Assembly (NCBI RefSeq): GCF_030704535.1
Contig: NC_081822.1
Location: forward strand, 13,695,001-13,759,000
Source of the DNA: Vitis vinifera
Lineage: Eukaryota > Streptophyta > Magnoliopsida > Vitales > Vitaceae
Direction: 5' to 3'
Length of the DNA stretch: 64,000 bases
This document shows positions 1 through 11,899 of this stretch, piece after piece. A model generated the notes under the pieces. It made no database searches, was not told the origin of the DNA, and worked only from the letters and a program-made list of their open reading frames with translations. The first letter of the stretch is position 1, and the number at the start of each line of letters is the position of its first letter. Position numbers and translations under genes: made by a program.

Positions 1-9
1 AATATTTGC

Positions 10-365
10 AATCTAAATTCAATGAATAAAGATTACCATTAAAGTGTTAAAGCTAACCAAACAAGAATTATAGAATAAGGAAACTCCATTATTTCTAAAC
101 TTTAATTCATAACCATAAAAATCAAGTCTTGGAACTGAAATTAGGTTTTTAGTAAAAGTAGGAACATAAACTGTGTCTACTATATCCATAATGAAACTAT
201 ATCTAAAATTAAATGTAGAGTGTCAATAGCCTCAATTTCCACTTTTATTCCATTTCTTAAAGTAATGGTTTGCTCTTCTTTACTCAGTCTTTTGCTTGTA
301 AGGTATTCATGTAATGAATTCATTATGTGAATGCTTGCACCGGTATTAATCCACTAAGAGTTTGG
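10..365 (-). pseudogene. copia aspartic protease segment, broken
   Basis: Translated on the minus strand, this reads W-I-N-T-G-A-S-I-H-I followed by a segment with T-L-R-N-G and V-E-I-E-A. It matches the start of the copia protease domain, where the active site is normally D-S-G-A. Here Asp is replaced by Asn, and several stop codons follow, so the protease is dead. It directly follows the gag remnant in the expected order. Confidence 0.6.
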
Positions 366-396
366 TGGTATATCAACTACATAGGGTTCATAAGAA

Positions 397-1205
397 CTAA
401 GCATTGAGTTTTACCCTTCTTTTCCAACCAAGCCTTAAAACAAGAACAATCTCTTCTTTTGTGACCTTTGTTGTGGTAAAAATGACATTGTATATTATTT
501 TCATCCTTTTGCCCATTATAAGATGCATCATTACCTTGCTTCTTTTCTTACCTTTACTTGTCTTAAAGGACTTTTTACTTGAACTCACAATAGTGAGATG
601 AGCCATATCATGTTTTTCCACTTTAAGCCTCCCTTCTTCTTGAATACCCATGGAAATTAGTTTATTCATTTTCCACTTATGCTTTTCAATATTATAATTA
701 ATTTTGAAATGAATAAATTGTGAAGGAAGGGAAATTATTATGAATTGAATAAGAAAACCTTCAAAAATTTTCATGTCTATTCCTTTAAATTGAGAAGTCA
801 TATCACTCACTTTCATTATATGCTCACGAACACTACTATGACTATCGTATTTCATTGTTATTATTTTGATCATAAGAGTACTTGGAGGTTCCTTAGAATT
901 GTTCTTCAACTAATTTAGTATAGTTCATTACATTATCTAAATTTGGGATTGTTTCATGAATTGTAGGAATGATTGAACTTTTCATAATCATTAGACTCAT
1001 GCAATTAAGGTGCTTTCACTTTTCATAGAAAACCTTTTATTCATTAGTACTTTCAAAAATAGGCTTTATGGGTGTAGGTTCTCTGAAAGCATAGTCTAAA
1101 TCCATACAACCAAGAACAATTCTAATATGTTCTTTCCATTTTTAAAGTTATCCCCAATTTATTGTTCATTACCAGACAAATAGCTTGTAATAGTAGTAGG
1201 ATTCA
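397..1205 (-). pseudogene. copia gag polyprotein (UBN2-like), broken
   Basis: Starting at an ATG near 1205 on the minus strand, the translation begins MNPTTITSYLSGNEQ, then has copia-gag features: G-D-N-F-K-K-W-K, then M-D-L-D-Y-A-F-R-E-P, then C-M-S-L-M-I-M-K. In-frame stops follow the opening segment and recur, and the frame must shift to join the longest open part (397-909, 170 codons). That open part carries the I-T-M-K-Y and V-R-E-H-I motifs of UBN2-type gag and a lysine-rich tail. In plants the intact protein packages retrotransposon RNA; this copy cannot. Confidence 0.75.
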
Positions 1206-1858
1206 TCGTTGCAAAATAAAATTTAATTCAAAAAGAAAATTATTTCTATGTCATGACGATATTTAACACCACACTTTACAATAATATAACTATAACAAAA
1301 AAAGTAGTTGATATCACATTAATCATATCATAATCTTTCATTGGACTGAACTACAATAACATAATACGAAAAGTATATTACTATAATCCTTCCATTAGGT
1401 TGAATTATAATAATTTATAAATTATATAAATATGACATAACTATTAAAATAAAAGTATTAAAACCTAAAGAAGTTTAATACCATTGGGGGAAAACTTAAT
1501 TAACCTTTTATTATTGAGCTCTTATCATATAATCAAGCATAGTGATGATCCTCCGTTGGGTTGATTAACACTTGTTTCATAAGTTGAACAACATATAGCA
1601 TGCTCAACCACAAACAAACAAGTAAATATACATACTAGATAAAACTATCTCTTAAGATCTCCATAATCACATGTTTAAATTACTAATCATATTTTTGCAA
1701 CTTTCATAAAATTATGTAATAGATATGATTAAAATTATGAAACATTGAAAATGTATGTTAATACATCATTCATATACATCACATCATATATATTTTAGTT
1801 ATCCATAAGATTAAACAATAATCAAAATTTAAAAATATGTTTTATGATCCAAAATTGG

Positions 1859-1872
1859 TTGGCTCTGATACA
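1859..1872 (-). promoter_or_regulatory. Primer-binding site of the copia element
   Basis: On the minus strand this reads TATCAGAGCC just inside the LTR end. It resembles the initiator-Met tRNA primer site (TGGTATCAGAGC) used by most plant copia elements. It fixes the element's orientation and the LTR's inner edge. Confidence 0.7.
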
Positions 1873-1875
1873 AAT

Positions 1876-2573
1876 TGTTAACTAAACCTTATGCCGAAAT
1901 AATTATTTTAAAAAATCAATTTGGTTGCATAAAACATAAAAGACAAAAGGAATAAAGAAATTACAAAATAATGATTGTATTCTTACCTTGATCCATGATA
2001 TTGATAACACTTCTGATATAAGCCTGAATCACCTTATGAATTGTTAGGTCAAGATCTTCAACTCACTACTCTCATCTAGTGAATAGGTCACTTGTGTGGT
2101 ATATGTTGTTATAAGTGAAACGATTACAAGAATAAGCATGAAAGTGTGTCTTGGGACCTTAATCTTATAAAAAAGATTTATAACTCTTAATCTTCCCATT
2201 AAAGACTACATGAGAGTTATACTTATTATTTACAAATGTTATGTACAAATTCATGGATAATGAAGGGTTACCAACTTGAATGCATTCATGTAATTGCATA
2301 GGTTACATTTTTCCATCTTCATCCATTACTCAAAAACTTTATGTACAAAATTAAATCACATAATATTGAGGTTATAAAAGTTGTAATAATATTTTCATAG
2401 AAATGAAATTTTCTAACTCTTCATTTATAATTGTAGTCTTCTATACATAAGACTCTTGGATGTCGAATCAATTGATTTACCTACCTATCAATTGATATTC
2501 TTAAATAATATATATCAATCCATTATACAAATATAATCATAAATGACTACATATTATAGAAAAAATGCTAACA
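1876..2573 (-). mobile_element. Copia 5' LTR (minus orientation)
   Basis: The inner edge is set by the adjacent primer-binding site. The plus-strand sequence starts TGTTAAC, and a matching end TAACA is found about 700 bp to the right, giving TG...CA termini and a usual copia LTR length. The outer edge is a best guess, because the partner LTR is outside the window. Confidence 0.55.
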
Positions 2574-5241
2574 AAAACAACTATACTTCCAAAAGCACAT
2601 CATTTAAGGTCTCTTATTAGCAACATCGAAAGTCATCTCCTCCTTCATGCTTAACCCTTTTAGCTTGGTCTAGAAAAAAAAATGATTTTAAGTAAAAAAG
2701 ATGGAGAGCTACAACTCAATAGAAAATGGTTTAATAAAATAAAAGAGTTTATAATATGATTGTTTAAAATACCTTGTACAACTCATATTAACAATTTATA
2801 TAAACACATATTTTCACTTTACATGCAAAGTTAATCACATCCAACAATAGATATCACACCATATACCTTTTTTGAACTTATTTTCATAACTTGTAACAAT
2901 TATTGTAGTACATAAAGTATTTTGGGGCTCTTAGGGATGTTTTGGATCTCATCCCAAGGTTCTCTATCTTTCTTCCTTTAGGGATTTGCACTAAGGGACC
3001 ATTGCCCCATGTGCTTTTAGCTTTCTTTTAGGCCACCCTTATTGGTGTCTTTTCCCTAAATTATACTAATGCTTTTAACACTTTTCCATATTACTAAAGT
3101 TGCAACAAGTTAGTTTCAACAAGAACAATGCATGTTTCAACCAACATAGAGTATATCACAACTTGTTTCAATTACCAAGTATATCAAATACATTAGCTCA
3201 AACTTTAAACAAGGAATTAAATCAATATTTTCAATAACAATTTGGTAAGTTTAACTTTAGTTTCCTCTTCAAAGAAAGTCTTGTTGTGCACACATTTTGA
3301 TTTTACTAAAACTATCAGGCATTTAATATTAAAACAATCTTAGTGTCCTTTACTTAACCAATTTCTTGCACCTTTAATGAACCCTTTTAGGAAGAAATTC
3401 AAGGTAGCAAATGAAAATTAGTCACCAACTATTAAATTTACAACCACCTACTCAAGCACATAACTAAGTTGCTAGCTTGTTTCCTAAAAGAACACAAACT
3501 CCACTACTGCCAATCCTTCATTAAATCAAGTTGTTAATCTTTATCAAGAGAATAAAAAAAAATTAACTAACTCTAAATCAAACTCAGATCAATACATCAT
3601 ATACATCCAAAATAGAAAATTTATATAATAAAAAATTTTAAAAATGTCTCTAGAAAATCAATTATAAATCAAATATATACTTTATACATATTTATATAAG
3701 TTTTCATATATTTTGAATACATCAAAACAAAATATTTATTTTTCAACAAACATGGTATTAAAATACATACATTATGTTTTAAAAATTCTTCATAGCTGCA
3801 AGTCATAAAAATAATATTATTCTATCAATCTCAAATGTCCAAAAATTTTGAAATATTTCAACATTGATATTCATGTATAAAATCTTATGAAATATCACAT
3901 ATTTTCTAAGATATTCAAGGGATATATTTCTATATTCAAGTAAATATGTTCAAGTTTTAAATAAGTAAAAAAAAAAATATGAATACGTATTTAAAAATAA
4001 AACAAAATTTAAAATATATCCATATAAATATAGTATTTATTTCTACTCTTGATAAACAAGATCCATAAAAAAAAATTATTATAATAAATTATGTGTTAGG
4101 AAAACTATTTTTTTTTCATATCGTTTCCAACATTTACAACATAGAATTTTTTGCATTAAATTCTCAACATATAACCTAAAACTTTTTCAACATAAGAGAA
4201 ATTTTTATACATGCTTTTAGAATATTTGAAAATTGAAATTGTGTACATACAAATAACAAGATATTATCAAGAATTTTCACTATATAAATATACATAATAT
4301 TCATAAATTCCAACTTTCTATATGAATAGAAAACATATTTCATTGTCATATCCTCTCAAATATTGGAAAAAAAAGATTGAAATTAATTTTAATTGTTATA
4401 TAATATAAAAATATTCTTGTATATTAAACAACTAAAAATATAAATATTTAAATATCACTCTAAAACAAGAGTTCTAAGTATAAAGATCATGCCTTCATGT
4501 AATCCAAATTTAACTTCTATGTGCAAACATTTCTACTAGTGACTTTATATAACTTCTAATTATAAGAATTAAAAAAATTATCAATCACTTACCTATTTGG
4601 TAAAGTTCGATATTCAAAATGCTCATCTTTGATAATGTGTAAATATTATCTACATGTTTATTGTAAATAATATCTACATGTTTATTAGCATAACTTCAAA
4701 CTATAAACTATTTTTATATAATTACAACAAAATGTAAAAATAATAATTGCATATGCTTTAAGTTATAAAATATTTTTCTAATAACTTTTGGTTATATTTA
4801 TTCTTTATAGTTTTTAGTTATAAGAAAATATATATGAACAACTTTGACATATCTTTTGACTATATTGCAAATATTATTATTATTATTATTTTTGTCTTCA
4901 CAATCTTTGGTTATGGACATAATAATTATATAACTTTGGGTATATATAATTTAAGTTTATAATAAAACATTTTCTATATAACTTTTAGTTATATGAGTTT
5001 TAACATTTATTAATTTATTAATTTTTCTATATAATTTCAAATTATGAATAATTAAATTTAAGTGATCATGTAAACATAAAACAATTGATAAACTATAATA
5101 ATTACAACAAGAATAAAAATTATATTATCACATAATTTTTGGTTATACAACTAAATCTCTTGTATAGTTTTTTACTATAAAGTAGTTTCTTGGATCGAAC
5201 TTTGACCATCTCACCTGAAGCCAAATTAATGTCCAATAAGG
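2574..5241. other. AT-rich gene-free stretch
   Basis: No open frame with recognisable coding character on either strand. Between about 4500 and 5200 a short motif resembling 'ataacttttagttata' recurs many times in varied form, and it appears again near 9150-9260, beyond the solo LTR. The LTR therefore seems to have split an older, simple-sequence-rich repeat. Nothing else is supportable. Confidence 0.6.
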
Positions 5242-5246
5242 GTAGG

Positions 5247-8200
5247 TGTAGACCCTCCATTTTGTCCTCACAACATATGTTATTCATCATACTTATTACC
5301 CTTACCTTGTGCTTTCTTATAGTATGCGCATAGGATCTCCTTCTATTTAGCTATTCATTGCGCTCCTTAATGGTCTACTTGTTACGTATTTGACTTGGGT
5401 ACTACCTCTTAGGCTCTATTTGGAGGGAGTTTTTGGATCCGTCACATAACTTTAGTGGCATCCTAGGTTTCCTCAAACTTTCGATGCTATTGGAGCTTGT
5501 TTGAGACTATTTTGTGAGACCTGGGATCTTTTTGGGATAAAATTGATTGAGGTTAATTGGTTCAATCGATTGATCGGGTTTTGCGTGTTTTAGGTCTATT
5601 TTGAATCCTTTTCGAACCTCGCTTTTTTGTTGGTCTGTTAAGGTTCTCAAGAGTGCTTTAGGTTAGTTTTTGTGAACCTTTGCTTGGGATTAGAGGTCCC
5701 TTCAATTTAGTTTAAGAAGGTTTTAGATGTTTTGAGCTTTGGAAGAGACGAAGACAAATGTCTAATCTCCACCATCCCTTACCCTATAAAAAAAGAACCT
5801 TGGGAGCTTGATTTTGAAGAATTCTCTAAGGATTTTAGGAGGAGAAACTCTACCAATTATAGAGAGAAGGAGAAGGAGAGAGAGAAAAAAAAAAGGCTTA
5901 CCTTGGAAGAAGATTTGGAGATTGCAAGAATGCAAGTGACTCACTTGTGTAGAGATAACTTGGTAAGTAACTTTGATTGCATTGTCTTATCCTCATTCAC
6001 TGTTTATCCTTTTTCTTTAATTGTATCTTAAGATTATTTGCTTATTCAGTGTGGATATTGGAGACCACACATTTGATTATTGGTTCGTTGTTCATGATCT
6101 ATGGTTATTCTTTTTTTTTTTTCTTTGATTCATATTGATTGCTTGATCATCAGTTTATTTTGATGTATAATGGTTTTTGAGCTTTGTGTAATTTGATTTT
6201 AATATATTTTGGGTATTTTTCCCAATTTTTAAGCCCATTAATCACTCATGAGATAAGGTTTTGTTATGATTTGAAATCTTAGTTTTCTTTTGATTTTTCT
6301 CTTTTAGGGATTTCACTTTTCCCTTTATTTCATTCAATTTTGAAAATATTTTTGATTGATTTTGAAATAAAATTTGAGAGCCACAAGTGTTTGTTTATTT
6401 GCCAATGATTTTTCATTAAAAAAATATATATTTTGAGGCCATTTTTGGCATCTTTTGATTTTCTTTTCAAATTTGATTGTAAAATCCATTTCCAAACCCT
6501 CTTTGATTGAGATTTCAAGCATTCTTTAATGGTCATTTTGGTGGCCAAATATCAAGTCTCTCATCATAGGCTTTGATTTTACATTTATGCATGATAAAAT
6601 AGATAGTTGCTTTCTTGATTTATGTGATTTTGAAATGTTTTTTCCAAATTAATTCTTAATGAGCCATTGTCAGCCCTTTTGAACCTCTCTTCATGGTTAA
6701 TTAGGGTTAGAGATTTTGGTCATTAATGGCTACCATGTTCATTGGTACACAATGCATGATTTTCACATTAGAACATCTTTATTTCTAGGTGTTCTTTATG
6801 CATTTTAGCTCTCATTTTCATGTGTGAGTGTTAACTTGGTCCTTCATGCCTCTTATGAGCTCAATCCATACTTATTTAGGGGTTGAGGATTGAATGCCCT
6901 GTGGATTGGTCCATGGCTCACTCCTTTGGCCTACATGACCCATTTTTCTAACTTATGAGAAACATAAACTAATCTTACAAATATTAATTTAAAGGGATTA
7001 TCTCCAACCCTCTTGAGCTTCCTTCCATGATCATTAAAGGGTTAAAGATGTGGATTAATCCATGGAAATTAATTTGGACTTTGGTAATGCCCACATTCTT
7101 TGATTTTTAAAATTCATTCACTTCTTGACTTGTTTTTAACCCCTAAATTGTTTTTCTAAATTTGGACATTTTATCTTATTCTAAAATATATTTGAGGCTT
7201 GGATGATGTTTTAGACTTCTCACATATATCAAAGAATTTTTGGTTTGTTGAAAAAGCCTTCTCCAAGCTTGTTGAATAAATAAGTTTTTCCAAGTGTTCA
7301 TATTCTACCCTTTTTGTAACCTCTATAATGTTTTTGTAAATATGTATTAGCTCGTGGGTTTTTAATTATTTTTTATATTTTACTTGTATACTAGACTTCT
7401 TAGATAAGGGTTTGGACTATGATTTCATTCAAAAATCATTTTCCAAGCTTGAACATTAATTCTATCTTTCATTGCTTATTGTGCTGACTTGAATTTGGAG
7501 TTGTGAGTTGTTATTTGAAATCTAGGATAATTGGTTCATGTTTGAGCTTCATAAAATTTTTTCATGGATCTAAACACTTTTAATATGTTGTGAATTTTTT
7601 TATTTTTATTTTATCTTACTTCTATGGTTGTCAAATAATTCAATCTTTGCATGACTTGTTGTTTTACCCTATTTTTAAGCAGCATTATGGTTGGCTGAAT
7701 TTGGATTAATTGGTGTATGTTTAGGCACTTTAGGATTTTGGATTGTATTTTAGATGCTTTGAACATATTGTAATTTTTTTTTTTAATTTTATCTAATCGT
7801 TAACTATTTTATTTTGATTTATTTTATAAGTACTTGTTTGTCGTCCAACTTTCGTATCTCTTAAATAAACTTGCTAATTTAGCCTCCTTTTTCATACTTC
7901 TAGCCTTCTTTGATTCTTGATTTCCATTATAAAAATCTTTTACATGTTAGCCAAGCCTTCCTCTATATCATGATCATCCTCTAACTATTTTATTTGGATT
8001 TATTTTGTGTGTACCTGTTTGTGGACTTGTTTTGATCCTTGTGCATGATTAGTGTATATTACTTTATTTTGATCCTAGTTTAGTCATCTTTGATTCATTG
8101 ATTTGACTTGTATATATGTTGTATATGTTGGGAGGCCTTTGTTTTGATACCATATCTTTTATCTTGCTTGTGAACTAACCTTTTTTTCCTTATGTAAGCA

Positions 8201-8654
8201 TATTGCCTTATTTTAGGCATTTTTGTGGTATGCTCCATTTCTTCCTTGTTTACTTGATTTCTTTGATATGTATGTCATACTTTGAGTGTTTTTCACCTTA
8301 CCTAGTTGATTATATTCATTTTGTTGTTTCTTGATATCCATTGGTTTATTAAGCAATTGTCTTAATTTCCTATACTTGTTTAATAAAAACCTTTTTAAGG
8401 CTTAGAGGGGTATTATTCTATGGTACCTTTCTAATAAGTAACTTGACCCTCCTCCTCGAAATTGGACTCGATTTTCATAGACATACCTTTCTTTTCAAAA
8501 TGAGTCATTTAAAGTTTTATTTCTTATTTTGTTTTTTCTTTTAGAAATAGAAAAAATACATGGTGATTCTAACTTTTTTCAAAAATTAATTTTTTATAGT
8601 AAGAAGCGAGTCTCGTCGTCAAGTGGGGATACATGTGAAAAATGTGGGTCTATA
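5247..8654 (+). mobile_element. 3.4 kb solo LTR-like unit with 5-bp target duplication
   Basis: The unit opens TGTAGACCC and closes GGGTCTATA, which are near-perfect inverted termini, and is flanked on both sides by GTAGG (5242-5246 and 8655-8659). A 5-bp duplication with TG...A ends is what LTR-retrotransposon integration leaves. No primer-binding site, polypurine tract or gag/pol similarity is visible, and I see no second copy of the ends inside. I therefore call it a solo LTR, though a very long one; a non-coding LARD-type element is the alternative. A 99-codon open frame at 5732-6031, rich in Glu/Lys/Arg, lies within. I do not recognise it and cannot support it as a gene. Confidence 0.7.
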
Positions 8655-8666
8655 GTAGGCTAAGCC

Positions 8667-9127
8667 TTTTATGACATTTGATCACCATCATTTTGGTGAA
8701 CCATCCATTGGGCTTAAGAACAATATTGTTGCTCCCAACAATCCTGCAAGCTCAAACTCATGACCTTGGCTTTGATTCCAATTATTGGATAGAGCTTTGA
8801 CTATATCAATTGAAAACCAAAGAGAATAGGTTAAGAATGCATTTGCGTGTTTCTACTTGAAGTGTTTTTAGGGAAGTATTTTTAAGAGAACCATCTAAGA
8901 AGTGTTTCTTTAGAAAATATTATAAGTGATTTTTCAACACTACAAGTAATTTTTAAAATTTTTAGATGTGTTTCCTAAATTTTGCCAAAAACATAATATT
9001 TTTTTAAAAACACTTTTTAGACTTAAAAACACTCCCTAGAATAATTATAAAATAGAATTCTAATCCTTTTATGACATTTGACCACCATTATTTAGGTGAT
9101 CCTTAAGAACGATATTGTTGCGCCTCA
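8667..9127 (+). repeat. Direct repeat pair flanking the foldback element
   Basis: A roughly 65-75 bp block beginning TTTTATGACATTTGA and containing AACAATATTGTTGC occurs at 8671-8742. It recurs with few changes and a small deletion at 9065-9127. The foldback MITE-like unit lies between the copies. Confidence 0.6.
8830..9055. mobile_element. Foldback MITE-like element
   Basis: The left part reads AAGTGTTTTTAGGGAAG and the right part, read in reverse complement, gives AGGGAGTGTTTTTAAG and AAAAAGTGTTTTTAAA, so the unit can fold on itself. The size (about 225 bp), AT-rich interior and lack of coding fit a hAT-like MITE. The exact edges and target duplication could not be fixed. Confidence 0.4.
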
Positions 9128-10130
9128 ATATAATTGTCAATATAGATGGTATCCAAAGCTTTTGGTTATGAAAAAAAATTTCTTTATGGCTTTTGACTAT
9201 TACAAAATTAATATATCAATGATTACAAACTTTTGACTATAAGATATGACTTATATAACTTTTGGTAATGAGATAAAGTAAATAAAAATTATAACATTAA
9301 AAAAAGAATCGATTGATGTATCACTTTTTATATATGTTTTAGAATAAGAGTTTTTTAAGAAAATAAGATTGAATACTTATAAAAGCTCTTATAAATAAAA
9401 TATTTCTCTTTTTCTATTTAGAGTGTCATGTTAATATCGTGTTCATACATAATAGAAAATAGACGTAGACTTAATAAGGGAAGAAGAAAAGAAATCAAAA
9501 TGATAGAATAACTTAATTCTTTTATATATATATATTAATTCATAAGCCCATATTTTCAAGTTAAGGGTAATAACAACATTATAAAAGTACAAATATGATA
9601 ATAGTTTCATCATCAACAAACCAATATAAATATTTATGACAATTTTAATAACTTTCTTATTTTTCACAATTGTTTTCAATGATTTAGCTTATCAATCACA
9701 AAATCAACAAGTCTTTAAAAATATTAGTATATATAAGTATTTATGCAATTTAAAAAAAAATCATCATATCATATTGAAATATTGTCCAATCACGTTAAAT
9801 TCATAACTCGTCATGATTTGGATTTAGATTGACTTTTTAATTTACAAATTGAAAAACATTATTTTAGATAATAGAAAGTTTTTTTCATAATTTATGAAAA
9901 AATTATTTTATATTTAATAGCAAAATTTAAAATATCATGTTGCTATCTATAATTATTTTATATTAAAATTCCCATTAAAGTCAAAATGTAACAACTATAC
10001 TAAAATAAGAATTTGGTATTTCAAATTTTCAATACTAGCGTTATGCATAAGCCTCTTAAATTGAAAGTTGGTTTATTGGTGAAGACTGGTTGGTTTATGC
10101 CTTGAGGTGCTTCAATGACAAGAAAGAAGA
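9128..10130. other. AT-rich stretch, nothing recognised
   Basis: Very AT-rich, with no coding-like frame. A 78-codon minus-strand open frame at 9443-9679 is low-complexity (Ile/Tyr/Lys-rich), as expected from composition alone. Confidence 0.5.
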
Positions 10131-10159
10131 AAAATTGGCTTAGTCAGACCTAACAATGA

Positions 10160-10542
10160 CACCTCATCCTACCGGTCCACTGATGAGGTGGACACCCAAT
10201 AATACACATCACCACTGCCATGTGTACTTCCTTGCGTGGTACACTTTCTAAGATCCATCCTAAACTCACCTCCTTTTCATGACCTCTCTGGTCACAGCCC
10301 CATCCATCACCGCCATATTCAAAGCCAGGGGCAGCTACGGTTCAGATCCACGGGGCAGAGCATGACTGTCACCGAGAATTGCTGCACCAAGTGGTGATCC
10401 TCTCTTGAATCGTTTTAATAATGAGCCTCGCAAAATAGTGTTGTGTGTTCCCAACCGCCGAAGCAAAATCGGTTCATGCGAACTTTCCTTCTATTTTCTC
10501 TCGGAAAATCGCGTTTGTTTCCCGAGAAAAATTTCTACAAAC
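10160..10542 (+). promoter_or_regulatory. Possible leader exon/promoter of the LAZ1-like gene
   Basis: Base composition rises abruptly compared with both flanks, and the stretch reads like a plant 5' untranslated leader. It ends with CTACAAACAG followed by GTTTGAG, a plausible exon end and donor. No convincing protein is encoded; a 76-codon frame from 10405 shows no family features. The next gene downstream on this strand is the LAZ1-like gene, whose ATG is at 17006. An unusually long 5' intron is possible, but a separate non-coding transcript fits equally well. Confidence 0.3.
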
Positions 10543-11524
10543 AGGTTTGAGTTTAATCCTCTATTTGTAATCCTTTGTAATATCGCGCAATTTTCAGATT
10601 TATATGATATTTTTTTTGTTCGCTCTGGGATATAGGGTTATTCGTTTCCAGAAGTACCGCTGATTTTCTGGAGCTTTTTGTGGCTTTGTTTTGATTTCCT
10701 CAGTGTATGTTTAATTTATTTTGGAAATGTCTTTTTTTAAAATGTTTATTACTGATTTTTCTTGTTGTAGATTACATTTCTTACCGTTGTTTGGTTAAAT
10801 TTTTTGAACACTACATCTGTATGGAGAGCAGACCTTGACTTAGCCAAATAGATGTGCTGGGTTCAGTTGAGTGGACGTTTATGTTTCCTAGGGGTCTCAA
10901 AAGGTTCAAAAGTTTAATGTATTCTATTGTCCTGCATTCTCCCAAGAACAAAATGGAGTATTTGTTTTTCCTTTTTTTCTCCCTTGGATGGGTTGCTCTC
11001 TAAATCGCTCTGACAATTCTTTTTTCATTTTTTGAGATGATAGTCGTGAAGTTCTTGGCTTAATATCAGTACCGTCAATAGTTGATGGTTCGATTTAATT
11101 GGTTCCAGAGCTTGGACTCAACAACTCAACATAGTGAAGCATTAATCTCAGCTATTTAGCGTTGGTTCAGAGAGGGCAAAAATTACTGCATTCTCTGAAT
11201 TGCCTAAGAGGCGTTACCAATAGAATATGGTTTTTGAAGAGAAAACTATATGAGAGCTGATTTAATGGGTTTCAAACGAGAGAGTTTCTAGGTCTAACAT
11301 GAGCCTCTTACCTGCCTTTTTTTTAGTAAGGTTTAAGTGTTTCAGTTTTGAGATTGCTTTTACATTTTTTATTTGTATGTTTTTCTTTTTGAATCAGGAA
11401 TACGGCTGGGCTTTTTCTCCCCACATCTATACATGGTTGATGCAAATAAAAAGAATGGTTCCAAATATTCTGTAATAAGATAATAGCGATTGTTTGGGTC
11501 AGAAAATGAAAACATGCAGCATTA

Positions 11525-11860
11525 TAGGGTGTGGAAGGCAATTAGGAGTGGGTTGGATATTTTCAAGGGTAGAATTGGTTTCAAGGTGAGTAGTGAGTAT
11601 AAGGTGAAAATTTTGAAAGGATAAGTGGTATGACGACACTTCTTTGAAGGAGTTATTCCTAGAGCTCTTCTCAATAGCCTCCTCTAAGGACACATGCGTT
11701 GTTAAGATGTGGGAGGGGCTAGTTGGAATCTTGAGTTTATAAGATGGTTTAATGATGGGGAGTTAGAGGATGTGGAAGCCTTCTTAAAAAAAGTTGCATG
11801 AGCCCTCCATCATGAGGGACAAGATAATTGGTTTGGTTGAACTTCAAGAGTGACCTTTTT
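11525..11860 (+). pseudogene. LINE fragment (zinc-binding reverse-transcriptase C-terminal region)
   Basis: Plus-strand translation, allowing stops and frame changes, gives V-W-K-A-I-R-S-G, then G-R-I-G-F-K-V, then W-N-L-E-F-I-R-W-F-N-D followed by E-L-E-D-V-E-A-F-L. These match the region after the reverse transcriptase of plant L1-type LINEs (RVT-zinc-binding). It is short and damaged. Confidence 0.6.
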
Positions 11861-11899
11861 TCCATTAGGTCAATTTTTATTTTTTATTTTTTATAATAT

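Larger units (their letters stand above)
1..1875 (-). mobile_element. Ty1/copia retrotransposon internal region, decayed
   Basis: Read on the minus strand, this stretch runs from an LTR and primer-binding site (right side) through gag into a protease-like segment at the window edge. The rest of pol must lie beyond position 1. The order LTR, PBS, gag, protease is that of a Ty1/copia element. Stops and frame breaks interrupt both gag and protease, so it is non-functional. The second LTR is not in the window, so age and target duplication cannot be judged. Confidence 0.8.

Noticed and set aside
5732-6031. 99-codon open frame rich in Glu/Lys/Arg
   Set aside because: It lies inside the 3.4 kb LTR-like unit, and much of it comes from an AAGGAGAAGGAG-type tract. 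It has no recognisable domain, so it is not supported as a gene.
10405-10635. 76-codon open frame near the start of the leader-like block
   Set aside because: No family features, and it runs across a plausible splice donor at 10543; better explained as non-coding leader.
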